64,000 nt of DNA from Sphingomonas sp. LR60 (GTDB lineage: Bacteria > Pseudomonadota > Alphaproteobacteria > Sphingomonadales > Sphingomonadaceae): NCBI RefSeq assembly GCF_036855935.1, contig NZ_JASPFK010000001.1, positions 3,226,501-3,290,500 of the forward strand. Reading direction: 5' to 3'. Within the stretch, counting starts at the first letter, position 1; the number at the start of each line of letters is the position of its first letter. This document shows, piece after piece, positions 27,447-36,357 of this stretch. A program made the position numbers and the translations under genes. Below the pieces are notes generated by a model, which ran no database searches, had not been told where the DNA came from, and saw only the letters and a program-made list of their open reading frames with translations.

Positions 27447-28745
27447 ATGCCCGCATCTGACATCATCGCCGGGACCGGGCTGCGCGAGGACGCCGGGCGG
27501 CGCAACGTGCGACTGTTATCGATCCTGCGCTGGCTGGCGGTGGGCGGGCAGCTCGCGACCATCCTGTTCGTCCACTTCGTCGTCGGCGTGCACCTGCCGC
27601 TGGTGCCGATGCTCGGCGCGGTCGCCGTGCTCGTCGCGCTCAACCTCGCCATTGCGCAGATCGTCGGGCGGCGGCCGATCACTTATGGTGCGTTGTTCGC
27701 GACGCTGCTGGTCGACGTCGCTTGCCTGACGACACAGCTCTATCTCAGCGGTGGCGTCACCAACCCGTTCGTCACGCTGTTCCTGCTCCAGGTCGTGATC
27801 GCCGCACTGCTGCTGCGCGATCATGCGAGCTGGGCGATGGTCGCGCTCAGCAGCGCCTTGTTCGCGTGGCTCGCGCACGCCGCGCCGCCGTTCGCCTTGC
27901 CGCGCGGCTGGGCCTCGACGCTGTCGACGCCCTATATCGCCGGCAGCTGGTTCAATTTTACGCTCACCGCCACCTTGCTCGCGCTGTTCGTGACGCGGAT
28001 CGTCCGCAACGTCTCCGAACATGACGCGCGGCTTGCCGCCTTGCGCCAGCGCGCCGCGGAGGAAGAACATATCGTCCGCATGGGGTTGCTCGCCAGCGGC
28101 GCGGCGCACGAACTCGGCACGCCCTTGTCGTCGATCGCGGTGATGCTGGGCGACTGGCGGCGCGAACCTGCGATCGCCGACTCTCCCGCGCTGCTCGCCG
28201 ACCTCGACGACATGCGTACCGAGGTAACCCGCTGCAAGGACATCCTCAGCCAGGTGCTGCTCGCCTCGGGCGAAGTGCGCGGAATGGGGCCGGTCCGCAC
28301 CACGCTCAAGACCTTCCTGTCGGGGATCGTCGGTGATTGGCGCGGCAAGACGCAGGTCGCCGCCGCCTACGAACATCTGATGACCGGCGACCCGCGGATC
28401 GTCGCCGACAAGGCGCTGGCGCAGACGATCACCAACCTGCTCGACAATGCGCTGGAGGCGGGCGGGCGCACGATCGCGCTATGCGCGTGGTGGGACGGCG
28501 ACCGGCTGGTGCTCTCGGTCCGCGACGATGGGCGCGGGTTCGCGCCCGCGATCCTCGACGGGCTCGGCAAGCCTTATATGAGCACCAAGACGCGACGCGG
28601 CGCGGGGCTGGGATTGTTCCTGGCGGTCAATGTGTTGCGCACGCTCGGCGGCACCGTGTCGGCGCGCAATCGCGACGGTGGCGGCGGCGAGGTGACGCTG
28701 ACGCTGCCGATCGCGGCGATCTCGATCCCGGAGGAAGGCGCATGA
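27447..28745 (+). CDS. regB: RegB/PrrB-family redox sensor histidine kinase
   Basis: A 432-residue membrane kinase with about six N-terminal helices. The quinone-site motif GGVTNPF matches the GGxxNPF of RegB, and the phospho-acceptor box is HELGTPLSSIAVMLGDW. A cysteine in RTEVTRCKDILSQV matches the redox-active dimer-interface Cys of RegB. The C-terminal ATPase has TNLLDNALEAG and GLGLFLAVNVLRTLGG. RegB senses quinone and thiol redox state and controls respiratory and other energy genes through RegA. It lies just downstream of cyoABCD-surf1 and overlaps regA by 4 bases. Confidence 0.94.
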   Translation: MPASDIIAGTGLREDAGRRNVRLLSILRWLAVGGQLATILFVHFVVGVHLPLVPMLGAVAVLVALNLAIAQIVGRRPITYGALFATLLVDVACLTTQLYLSGGVTNPFVTLFLLQVVIAALLLRDHASWAMVALSSALFAWLAHAAPPFALPRGWASTLSTPYIAGSWFNFTLTATLLALFVTRIVRNVSEHDARLAALRQRAAEEEHIVRMGLLASGAAHELGTPLSSIAVMLGDWRREPAIADSPALLADLDDMRTEVTRCKDILSQVLLASGEVRGMGPVRTTLKTFLSGIVGDWRGKTQVAAAYEHLMTGDPRIVADKALAQTITNLLDNALEAGGRTIALCAWWDGDRLVLSVRDDGRGFAPAILDGLGKPYMSTKTRRGAGLGLFLAVNVLRTLGGTVSARNRDGGGGEVTLTLPIAAISIPEEGA

Positions 28746-29272
28746 GCGAGCGGCGGCTGCTGATCGTCGAGGATGACGAAGTGTTCGCGCGCACGCTGGC
28801 ACGCTCGTTCGAGCGGCGCGGCTATCAGGTGCGCGCGATCACCGATCCCGACGATCTCGACGCGGCGGTGGATGCGCTGCAGCCGGATCATGCGGTGGTC
28901 GACCTGCGGCTCGGCAACGCCTCCGGGCTGACCTGCGTCGCGCGGCTCCATGCGCGCGACGCGCAGATGCGGATCGTGGTGCTGACCGGCTTCGCCAGCA
29001 TCGCCACCGCGGTCGAGGCGGTGAAGCTGGGCGCGACCAACTATTTGTCGAAGCCGGCCAATTCCGACGATATCGAGGCGGCGTTCCAGGCCGGCGGTGA
29101 AGGCGATGCCAGCGTCGAACTCGTCGCGCCCCCAACCTCGCTGCGCACGCTCGAATGGGAGCATATCCACCAGACGCTCGCGGATTGCGGGTTCAACGTG
29201 TCGGAAGCCGCGCGGCGGCTCGGGATGCACCGCCGCACGCTCGCGCGAAAGCTCGGCAAGCGCCATTTGTGA
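28742..29272 (+). CDS. regA: RegA/PrrA/ActR-family response regulator
   Basis: A 176-residue two-domain regulator: receiver (acid pocket LLIVEDDEVFA, phospho-acceptor Asp in AVVDLRLGNASGL, Lys in YLSKPA) and a Fis-type HTH, NVSEAARRLGMHRRTLARKL, nearly invariant in RegA proteins. It is translationally coupled to regB and convergent with the glutaredoxin-MauE gene, 3 bases between stops. Oxidase genes, including the cyo operon, are known RegA targets in other alphaproteobacteria; that is likely but not shown here. Confidence 0.95.
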   Translation: MSERRLLIVEDDEVFARTLARSFERRGYQVRAITDPDDLDAAVDALQPDHAVVDLRLGNASGLTCVARLHARDAQMRIVVLTGFASIATAVEAVKLGATNYLSKPANSDDIEAAFQAGGEGDASVELVAPPTSLRTLEWEHIHQTLADCGFNVSEAARRLGMHRRTLARKLGKRHL

Positions 29273-29275
29273 CGG

Positions 29276-30019
29276 CTAGGACGCCGCCATCCACACCGCC
29301 ATCGCGATCATCATCACATTCTCGGTCAGCGACACGAACCCCAGCGGCACCCGCGTCGCGCCGCCGACGCACGCGCATTTCAGCTCGCGCCGGTCGATAT
29401 AGACGGCCTTGACCACCGACACCGCGCCGACGGTCCCGATGAACAGCGCGACCGGCACCGACAGCCAGTCCGCGACGTGCGCGGTCATCAACACCCCCGC
29501 CAGCCCCTCCGCGAACGGATAGACATAGCCGTAGCGCACCCAGCGCTTCGCCAGCAGGTCGTAGTTGAGGAACATCGTCGAGAACGTCTCGACATCCTGC
29601 AACTTCAGCAATGCCAGCATGCACATGCTGAACGAGATGAACCACTCCCCCGCGCGAAGCGTCAGCGGCGTGCCGAACGCCGCCATGCTCGCGGCCAGCG
29701 CCATCAGCGCGGCCATCGCGAACACCGCCAGCACCGGGCGGTAGCTCGTCTCGCCGGGCGCCGGCACGCGCACGCCGAAGAAGCGGCGCAGATCGTCATA
29801 GCCGCCGACCCGCTCGCCCGCGATGAACGTCTGCGGCGTCGTCTTCACGCCGTGCTCGGCCTTGAAGGCGTCGGTTTCCTCGCGGGTCCGCAGCCAATGG
29901 TCGTCCACCGCATAGCCGCGCCGCCGCAACAGGTCCCTGGCCTTCACACCATAAGGGCAGGTGTGCGTCGGCATCACCATCCGGTACAGCGTAGCGCGCT
30001 TCTCGGTCGTCGGGGTCAT
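29276..30019 (-). CDS. Glutaredoxin domain fused to a MauE-like membrane domain
   Basis: A 247-residue fusion. Residues about 8-85 are a glutaredoxin-like fold (TLYRMVMPTHTCPYGVKARDLL; GVKTTPQTFIAGERVGGYDDL) with a single-cysteine CPYG active site. Then come four membrane helices like MauE/DoxX-type proteins (WFISFSMCMLALLKLQDVETF; YGYVYPFAEGLAGVLM), with a CACVGG motif near the last helices. MauE-type proteins work in periplasmic disulfide or redox handling. The position against regA suggests a redox role. The monothiol site and fusion are seen; the reaction is inferred. Confidence 0.83.
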   Translation of the reverse strand: MTPTTEKRATLYRMVMPTHTCPYGVKARDLLRRRGYAVDDHWLRTREETDAFKAEHGVKTTPQTFIAGERVGGYDDLRRFFGVRVPAPGETSYRPVLAVFAMAALMALAASMAAFGTPLTLRAGEWFISFSMCMLALLKLQDVETFSTMFLNYDLLAKRWVRYGYVYPFAEGLAGVLMTAHVADWLSVPVALFIGTVGAVSVVKAVYIDRRELKCACVGGATRVPLGFVSLTENVMMIAMAVWMAAS

Positions 30020-30039
30020 GCGATCAAAGATAGGCGCGA

Positions 30040-31044
30040 TCAGCCGAGAATGCGCCGGTAGAGCGCGATATAATCGTCCGCCATCCGCGCGACGCTGAAC
30101 CGCTCGGCCACCGCACGACGGCAGGCGGCACGGTCGATCTCGCCCGCGCGCTCGATCGCCGCCACCGCTTCCGCTGGCGTGTCGACCAGAAAGCCGGTGA
30201 CGCCGTCCGCGATCAGTTCGGGCATCGAGCCGCGGCGGGTCGCGATCACCGGCGTCCCGCACGCCATCGCCTCGATCACCGACAAGCCGAACGGCTCGTC
30301 GAAGTTGATGAGGTGGAGCAGCGCCCGCGCCTTGCCGAGCGCCGCCACCCGCGCTTCGCCGCCGACCGCGCCGTGATAGCGGATGCGTTCATCCAGCGCG
30401 GGTGCGACCGCGCGGTCGTGATAGCCCTGGTCCTGCACGATCCCATAGAGGTTCAGCGCCCGCCCCGTCGCCCGCGCCGCCGCGATCGCCTCGGCCGCGC
30501 CCTTGTCGGGATGGAGCCGCCCGAAGAACAACAGGTCGTCGCCGCCCACGGCATCGAAGCGGAAATCGTCGAGCGGAATGCCATGGTGGATCGTCGCGGC
30601 ATAACGCAGCGCGGGGTGCCGATCGGCCTCGCTGATCGCGACATAGTGCACGCGGTCGTGGAACGGCGCGTACATCGGCAGGATGCGATCCGACGAGAAG
30701 CCGTGGATCGTCGTCACCACCGGCGTATCGACCAGCGGCGCGAAGGCATGTGCCGGGAAATCGGCCTGGTTGTGGATCAGGTCGAACCGCTCGGCCTGCG
30801 CGAACACATGGCTGAGGTGGCGATATTCCCAGACCTTCGCGTCGATGCTCGGGTCCTCGGAATAAGGCGCGGGCACCACGCCGTCGAGTGTCGCGCTGGT
30901 CAGGCTGTCCAGCGTCGCGAACAAGGTGACGTCGACTCCGCGCTCGACCAACGCCTCGGTCAGCAGATGCGTGACCAGCTCCCACGGCCCGTAGTGACGC
31001 GGCGGTGTCCGCCACGCGATCGGGGCGAGCATGGCGATCTTCAT
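30040..31044 (-). CDS. Glycosyltransferase family 4 protein
   Basis: This 334-residue GT-B retaining glycosyltransferase has the N-terminal domain start MKIAMLAPIAWRTPPRHYGP, the acceptor-side HNQADFPAHAFAP, the C-domain start LLFFGRLHPDKG, and the donor-site E-x7-E motif in EPFGLSVIEAMACGTPVIA. No membrane segment is seen. It lies upstream of nothing obvious on its strand; the GH13 gene precedes it on the same strand with a repeat-filled gap of about 120 bases. The acceptor is unknown; a glycogen-like or surface-sugar role is possible. Confidence 0.88.
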   Translation of the reverse strand: MKIAMLAPIAWRTPPRHYGPWELVTHLLTEALVERGVDVTLFATLDSLTSATLDGVVPAPYSEDPSIDAKVWEYRHLSHVFAQAERFDLIHNQADFPAHAFAPLVDTPVVTTIHGFSSDRILPMYAPFHDRVHYVAISEADRHPALRYAATIHHGIPLDDFRFDAVGGDDLLFFGRLHPDKGAAEAIAAARATGRALNLYGIVQDQGYHDRAVAPALDERIRYHGAVGGEARVAALGKARALLHLINFDEPFGLSVIEAMACGTPVIATRRGSMPELIADGVTGFLVDTPAEAVAAIERAGEIDRAACRRAVAERFSVARMADDYIALYRRILG

Positions 31045-31067
31045 GCGTGATGTTCCTGTCATGCGTT

Positions 31068-31162
31068 CGTCGTTCCCCGGCGAACGCCGGGGTCCAGTTG
31101 GGTGACCGCATGGTATAGCACGAGCCACCCGCGACCGGCCTTCCGGCCGTCGCCGGGGTACG
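31068..31162. repeat. Family D-related palindromic repeat, diverged
   Basis: The left end has CCCCGGCGAACGCCGGGG then TCCAGTTGGG, as in the copy at 27203. The right end is decayed (CGGCCGTCGCCGGGGTACGG). It fills the gap between the GH13 and glycosyltransferase genes, both on the minus strand. Confidence 0.7.
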
Positions 31163-31163
31163 G

Positions 31164-32741
31164 TTACCCGAAGATCACGCCTTCGTCCGCCCGCAAATGA
31201 TCGCTCGGACCGTCATGCAGCGTCGACACCAACATCTCGCCCCCGAACGGCAGCGGACGCGCCTCGCCCGTCAAGTTCAGCGCCACGCGCAGCACCTCGC
31301 CGCCCTGCCGCCGCTCATATGCCAGCATCCCGTCGGCCGCATCGAGCAACCGGAAGTCGCCGACCGACAATGCCGCCCGCTCCCGACGCAACGCCAGCAA
31401 GCGTCGGTACAGCGTCAGCATCGACCCGGCGTCCTGCTCCTGCGCGGCGACATTGCGCGTCGGCCAATCCGGATTGAGCGGCAGCCACGGCTCGACCGTC
31501 GAGAAGCCGGCGAAGGCCGAACCATCCCACGGCATCGGCGTTCGCGACCGGTCACGCCCGATTCCGATCCCCGGTTGGCGCAATTCCTGCGGGTCGCGCA
31601 CGCGATCGGCCGGGATCTCGACCTGCCCGATCCCCAGCTCGTCGCCCTGATACAAGGTCGGCGTCCCGCGCAACGTCAGCAGCAGCATCGCCGCGACCCG
31701 CGCCTGCGCCTCGCCGACGCGCGCGGCGATCCGTGGCGCGTCATGGCTGCCGATCACCCAGTTCGGCCAGCCATGCGCCGGCAGGCTCGCTTCGTAGGCG
31801 GCGATCATCGTGCGCAGCGTCGCGGCGTCCCACGCATTCTCGATCAACTGGAAATTGAACGGCAGCTGCACCTGCGGCCGCTCGCGCGTGCCATACCAGC
31901 GCGCGTGGCGATCGTTGGGCAGGAAGATCTCGCCGATCAGCACGCGCCCCTGCCCCTTGGCGCCATAATCGTCGGCCAGCGCGCGCATCTCGGCGGCGAT
32001 CGCATGCGCCTCGGGCTGGTCGGTCGAATGCTGCTGGATCAACCGGTCGCGTTCGGTGATCCCCGGCCGCCAATAAGGGTTCACCGGATTGTCGGGAAAG
32101 CCCTTCGCCTTGACGATATGCCACAGCACGTCGATCCGGAACCCGTCCACGCCGCGATCGAACCAGAAGCGCATCGCATCCAGCATCGCCGCCTTCAGCG
32201 CGGGGTTGCGCCAGTTGAGGTCGGGTTGCTGCTTCAGAAAGGCGTGCAGGTAATATTGCCCGCTCGCCGCGTCATATTCCCACGCCGACCCGCCGAAATC
32301 GCTGATCCAATTGTTGGGCGGTCCGCCGTCGGGCGCGGGATCGCGCCAGATGTACCAGTCGCGCTTCGAACTATCCCGGCCCGACCGGCTCTCCACGAAC
32401 CACGGATGCTGGTCCGAACTGTGGTTGGGGACGAAATCGAGCAGCAGCTTGAGCCCGCGCGCATGCACTGCCGCCAGCAACCGGTCGAACGCCGCCAGAT
32501 CGCCGAACAACGGCGCGACGCCGCAATAATCGGCAACGTCATAGCCGAAGTCGGCCATCGGCGAGGGAAAGATCGGCGACAGCCAGATCGCGTCGACGCC
32601 GAGCGATGCGACATGATCGAGCCGCCGCTCGATCCCGGCAAGGTCGCCGACGCCGTCCCCGTCGCTGTCCTGAAAGGAGCGCGGATAGATTTGGTAGACG
32701 GTGCCGCTTTCCCACCACGGGTGATCGTTTCGCTGGGTCAT
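31164..32741 (-). CDS. GH13 alpha-glucosidase (oligo-1,6-glucosidase/trehalase-like)
   Basis: A 525-residue cytoplasmic glycoside hydrolase of family 13 with no signal peptide. Conserved regions are all present: DFVPNHSSDQHPWF (region I), DGFRIDVLWHIVK with the nucleophile Asp, LIGEIFLPN with the acid/base Glu, and VIGSHDAPRIAAR with the transition-state Asp. The early GDGVGDLAGI with QDSDGDG is a calcium-site-like signature of the alpha-glucosidase subfamilies. It would release glucose from imported malto-oligosaccharides or similar alpha-glucosides. The ATG at 32741 starts the protein 8 residues before the first conserved strand. Confidence 0.92.
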   Translation of the reverse strand: MTQRNDHPWWESGTVYQIYPRSFQDSDGDGVGDLAGIERRLDHVASLGVDAIWLSPIFPSPMADFGYDVADYCGVAPLFGDLAAFDRLLAAVHARGLKLLLDFVPNHSSDQHPWFVESRSGRDSSKRDWYIWRDPAPDGGPPNNWISDFGGSAWEYDAASGQYYLHAFLKQQPDLNWRNPALKAAMLDAMRFWFDRGVDGFRIDVLWHIVKAKGFPDNPVNPYWRPGITERDRLIQQHSTDQPEAHAIAAEMRALADDYGAKGQGRVLIGEIFLPNDRHARWYGTRERPQVQLPFNFQLIENAWDAATLRTMIAAYEASLPAHGWPNWVIGSHDAPRIAARVGEAQARVAAMLLLTLRGTPTLYQGDELGIGQVEIPADRVRDPQELRQPGIGIGRDRSRTPMPWDGSAFAGFSTVEPWLPLNPDWPTRNVAAQEQDAGSMLTLYRRLLALRRERAALSVGDFRLLDAADGMLAYERRQGGEVLRVALNLTGEARPLPFGGEMLVSTLHDGPSDHLRADEGVIFG

Positions 32742-32923
32742 TGCGGGCGATAACCGCGCGGGCGGCATTGCGATCCAAACAAGTCGCGTGCGACCCGCCG
32801 CCTCACGGTCTCACGACCTGTGTCGCGTGTTCGAATGATCACCGCCGTATTCGTTCGCAGGCGGGGGTTGATCACCCGCTGCCAGCCACCGTTGCAGCGC
32901 CATGACCTGTCTCGAACAGGAGT

Positions 32924-32953
32924 CGTCATTGCGAGCGCAGCGAAGCAATGACG
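32924..32953. repeat. Truncated family C palindromic repeat
   Basis: CGTCATTGCGAGCGCAGCGA followed directly by AGCAATGACG gives a 30-base remnant with both outer ends and no middle. It lies in the gene-free stretch 32742-33078, in which I see nothing else apart from the space for the GH13 promoter. Confidence 0.75.
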
Positions 32954-33078
32954 AACATGGGTCGGTTGCGTGCGATCATGATGCCGTAACAGGTCCGGCA
33001 TGACGGTCGGGCTTTCGCAAGAGTGTCGTTCACGTGAGCGAAAGCATGCGTCGGCACGCCGTCAGCCTCGCCCCTGAA

Positions 33079-33630
33079 CTAATACGGCCGCCGCCCGGCG
33101 ATCTCACCCCCAGGATTGTAACGGCAAACCAGAAAATCCTCCGCTTCCCCGCTCTCCAGCGCGCATCCAAGCTCGGTGGTGTCGCGCCACACGATCTGGG
33201 CATAATGCGCCGCATCCTGCCAGCGGCCGGTGCGGCTGAAACGCGGGCTGGGACGGTTGCGGAAATGGCGGCGCTCGTCGATCCAGTACCGGACCATTTC
33301 ACCGTAATCATATCCGCCACGCGTGCCCGCAAACAGGTTTTCCCCCTGCCGCGCGCCCGCCACGGATTGCTCGGCGTGGAACAGGCGACCGGCGCGCGCC
33401 AGTTCCTGCGCATGCTGGTCTGCCGCCGCCGCCAGCGTCGGGCTCCACGACAGCGGCGGCAGCCCCACCGCGCGGCGCGCGCGATTGTGCCCGTCGAGCA
33501 TTGCGCGCTGGAGCAACGATCCGTCCCGCACCGCCGCCACACGCCGCGACCGCCACTCGACTCCGGCGCCAAAACCGGGCGCGGCGACGGTCAGGGCGAG
33601 CAGCAGCGTGACGAACCAGCGAACAAGCAT
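33079..33630 (-). CDS. Secreted CAP (SCP/PR1) domain protein
   Basis: A 183-residue exported protein with a signal peptide (FVTLLLALTVAAPGFGA). The CAP domain shows LDGHNRARRAVGLPPLSW, HAQELARAGRLFHAE, GENLFAGTRG and the signature HYAQIVWRDTTELGCAL, followed by LVCRYNPGG. Bacterial CAP proteins are extracellular or periplasmic; their activities are mostly unproven. It is divergent from hemW with about 90 bases between starts. Confidence 0.88.
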   Translation of the reverse strand: MLVRWFVTLLLALTVAAPGFGAGVEWRSRRVAAVRDGSLLQRAMLDGHNRARRAVGLPPLSWSPTLAAAADQHAQELARAGRLFHAEQSVAGARQGENLFAGTRGGYDYGEMVRYWIDERRHFRNRPSPRFSRTGRWQDAAHYAQIVWRDTTELGCALESGEAEDFLVCRYNPGGEIAGRRPY

Positions 33631-33722
33631 CGCGCACCGATTGGCAAAAGACCGGCATAAACGGCAACATAGATTAGCGGCCCGAAATGGCGGCGGTGGC
33701 CTTTGCCGGGACGAACCGCCAT

Positions 33723-34925
33723 ATGCACGCGACCATGCACCTGATCGACCACGTTTCCCGCGATGCCGCTGCACGGGATCGCGCCGCGCGCGCCGCTGCA
33801 CCGCTCGCGCTGTACATCCACTGGCCGTTCTGCGTGTCCAAATGCCCCTATTGCGACTTCAACAGCCATGTCCGCGCGACGGTCGACGAGGCGGAGTGGC
33901 ATGAAGCCCTGCTCGCCGACCTTGCGCACGAAGCGGCGTTGCTGCCGGGCCGACGGCTGGGGTCGATCTTCTTCGGCGGCGGCACGCCCTCGCTGATGCC
34001 GCCCGCCACGGTCGCGGCGCTGATCGAGGCTGCGACGAAGGCATGGACGCCGGTCGGCGACGTAGAGATCACGCTGGAGGCGAACCCGTCCTCGGTCGAG
34101 GCGGCGCGCTTCGCCGATCTCGCCGCGGCGGGGGTCAATCGCGTCTCGCTCGGGCTACAGGCGCTCGACGACGAAGCGCTGCATTTCCTCGGCCGCGCAC
34201 ATGGCGTCGAAGAGGGGCTCGGGGCGCTCGACGTGGCGCAACGCCATTTCGCGCGCGTCAGCTTCGACCTGATCTACGCGCGCCCCGGTCAGCCGCTCGA
34301 CGCATGGGATGCCGAGCTGGCGCGCGCGCTGTCGTTCGGCACCGAGCATCTGTCGCTCTATCAACTGACGATCGAGCCCGGCACGCGCTTCGCCACCGAG
34401 GCGGCGGCAGGGCGATTGACGATCCCCGATGGTGACAGTGCCGCCGACCTCTTCGAGCTGACCCGCGCACGCACCGCTGCGGCGGGGCTGCCCGCCTACG
34501 AAATCTCCAACCACGCCCGGCCGGGTGCGGAGAGCCGCCACAATCTCGCTTACTGGCGTTACCGTGATTACGCCGGGATCGGCCCCGGCGCACACGGGCG
34601 ACGCGATCATCTCGCGACCTTCCGGCGCAAGAAGCCTGAGAACTGGCTCGCCGCCGTGGCGCGCAACGGTCACGGCCTGGAAAGCGAGGAACCGCTCGAC
34701 GCGCCGACCCGCGTCAGCGAGGCGTTGCTGATGGGGCTACGGCTGCGCGAGGGCGTCGACGTGGCGGGGATCGCGGCGGCGGCCGGGATGCGTGTCGAGG
34801 ACATCGTCGATCTCCCCGCGATCGCCGCGCTGCCCGAGCTGATCGTCCATGATGGCAATCGCCTGCGCGTCACCGAGGCGGGCATGATCCTGCTCGACGC
34901 GATCCTGCCGAAGGTGGTGCGGTAG
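33723..34925 (+). CDS. hemW: HemW, radical SAM heme chaperone
   Basis: A protein of about 400 residues of the HemN/HemW family. The radical-SAM cluster motif is CVSKCPYC, followed by DFNSHV, then FFGGGTPSLM and the C-terminal RHNLAYWRYRDYAGIGPGAH typical of HemW. It lacks the extra N-terminal cysteine and trip-wire region of true coproporphyrinogen oxidase HemN, so it is more likely a heme carrier for respiratory enzymes. ATG 33723 is chosen; 33687 and 33735 are possible. In many proteobacteria it follows rdgB, but here rdgB is 17 kb away. Confidence 0.93.
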   Translation: MHATMHLIDHVSRDAAARDRAARAAAPLALYIHWPFCVSKCPYCDFNSHVRATVDEAEWHEALLADLAHEAALLPGRRLGSIFFGGGTPSLMPPATVAALIEAATKAWTPVGDVEITLEANPSSVEAARFADLAAAGVNRVSLGLQALDDEALHFLGRAHGVEEGLGALDVAQRHFARVSFDLIYARPGQPLDAWDAELARALSFGTEHLSLYQLTIEPGTRFATEAAAGRLTIPDGDSAADLFELTRARTAAAGLPAYEISNHARPGAESRHNLAYWRYRDYAGIGPGAHGRRDHLATFRRKKPENWLAAVARNGHGLESEEPLDAPTRVSEALLMGLRLREGVDVAGIAAAAGMRVEDIVDLPAIAALPELIVHDGNRLRVTEAGMILLDAILPKVVR

Positions 34926-34944
34926 CCGTTAGGCTTCACCCATT

Positions 34945-35060
34945 CCGTTCGTGCTGAGGAGGCATTGAGCGAAGCCGAAATGCCGTCTCGAAGCACGCTT
35001 GTTGCGCGTGCCCTCCGAGACAAGACGTCGACCGGCTCAGCCATTCCTCAGCACGAACGG
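34945..35060. repeat. Family B palindromic repeat (CCGTTCGTGCTGAGGA...TCCTCAGCACGAACGG)
   Basis: A 116-base element with perfect 16-base terminal arms and an internal hairpin. It sits between the convergent ends of hemW and the Gfo/Idh/MocA gene, filling almost all of that gap. A shorter copy is at 46670-46739, also between convergent genes. Confidence 0.9.
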
Positions 35061-35068
35061 AGCTAGTG

Positions 35069-36229
35069 TCACTCCGCCAACCCGCTCCACTTCTGATCCG
35101 ACCCGGCATTGGCGACCACCGCCTCGACGAACGCCATCGTCCGCACACCGTCGCCCGTGCCCGGGAACCATGCCGCCGCGCCGCGCTCGGCGACCGTATC
35201 GCCGCCGCGGATCGTCGCCGCGACCGCGCGATAGAGATTCGCGAACGCCTCGATATAACCTTCCGGGTGTCCGGCCGGCGTGCGGATGCGGCCCAGCGTC
35301 GTATCGGCCAGTCCCGGTCCGCCGGTGCGCACGATCTCGCCCGGCTTGTCGAGCCAGCGCAGCGTCAGCGTATTGGGCTCCATCTGTGCCCAGTCGAGCC
35401 CGCCCTTCTCACCGTGGATGCGCAGCCGCAGGCCGTTCTCGTCGCCCGCCGCCACCTGCGTCGCCTTCAGCACGCCGCGTGCGCCGCCGTCGAATCGCAA
35501 CAGCACGCTGACGTCATCGTCGAGGCGCCGCCCAGGCACATGCGTCGTCAGGTCGGCGCACAGCGTGTCGACGCGCAGCCCGCTGACATGTTCGGCGAGC
35601 TGGAAGGCGTGGGTGCCGATATCGCCCAGACAGCCGCCCAGCCCGGCGCGTGCCGGGTCGGTGCGCCATTCGGCCTGGCGATTGCCCTCGCGGTCCAGCG
35701 CGCTGCTCAGCCAGCCCTGCGAATATTCGACCTGTACCAGCCGGATCGCGCCGAAGTCGCCGCACGCCACCCGCGCGCGCGCTTCCTCGACCATCGGATA
35801 GCCGCTGTAGGTGAAGGCCAGCGCGTAATGCCGTCCGCTCCGCTCGGTCGCCGCGGCGATCGCCTGCGCCTCTTCGAGGTTCAGCGACATCGGCTTCTCG
35901 CAGATGACGTGGAAGCCCGCGTCGAGCGCCGCGATCGACATCGGTGCATGCAGGTGATTCGGTGTCACGATCGCCACCGCGTCGATTCGTTCGCCCTCCG
36001 GCAGGGCACGCTCGGCCGAAAGCAGCTCATCAATCGAGCCGTAGACGCGTCCCGCATCGAGACCGAGCAGCTCGCCGGTGCGCGTATTGCGCCCCGCGTC
36101 GGTACTGAACGCGCCCGCGACCAGCCGCCAGTCGCCGTCAACGCCCGCCGCCATCCGGTGGACCGCGCCGATGAACGCGCCTTCGCCGCCACCGACCATC
36201 CCAAGCTTAAGTGGTTCTACCCGCGCCAT
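35069..36229 (-). CDS. Gfo/Idh/MocA-family oxidoreductase
   Basis: A 386-residue NAD(P)-dependent sugar or inositol-type dehydrogenase with no signal. Rossmann start KLGMVGGGEGAFIGAVHR, the catalytic CEKPMSLNLEEA (EKP), and a C-terminal sheet domain with GGCLGDIGTHAFQLAEH, whose Asp/His are typical catalytic residues. It is divergent from the cytochrome c/GMC operon and shares its upstream region, including a palindrome at 36294-36313. Family members reduce keto-sugars or epimerise sugars through keto intermediates, fitting a 3-keto-glycoside pathway. The exact substrate is inferred. Confidence 0.88.
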   Translation of the reverse strand: MARVEPLKLGMVGGGEGAFIGAVHRMAAGVDGDWRLVAGAFSTDAGRNTRTGELLGLDAGRVYGSIDELLSAERALPEGERIDAVAIVTPNHLHAPMSIAALDAGFHVICEKPMSLNLEEAQAIAAATERSGRHYALAFTYSGYPMVEEARARVACGDFGAIRLVQVEYSQGWLSSALDREGNRQAEWRTDPARAGLGGCLGDIGTHAFQLAEHVSGLRVDTLCADLTTHVPGRRLDDDVSVLLRFDGGARGVLKATQVAAGDENGLRLRIHGEKGGLDWAQMEPNTLTLRWLDKPGEIVRTGGPGLADTTLGRIRTPAGHPEGYIEAFANLYRAVAATIRGGDTVAERGAAAWFPGTGDGVRTMAFVEAVVANAGSDQKWSGLAE

Positions 36230-36293
36230 TCATCCTCCCGTCATCCGCATACCGGCATTACGAAGACCGTAACGTCAGCCGCCTTGCTATCGC

Positions 36294-36313
36294 CCGGTTT
36301 AGCGGTAAACTGG
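36294..36313. promoter_or_regulatory. Candidate LacI-type operator between divergent catabolic genes
   Basis: CCGGTTTA-GCGG-TAAACTGG is a near-perfect inverted repeat (7 of 8 arm positions). It lies between the divergent Gfo/Idh/MocA gene (start 36229) and cytochrome c gene (start 36358). The LacI regulator at 43307-44329 is the obvious candidate to bind it and control both directions. Binding is inferred. Confidence 0.5.
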
Positions 36314-36357
36314 CGGCAATCAAATTGGCTTTGCCTAACTGGGTTTGGAGAGATGCG

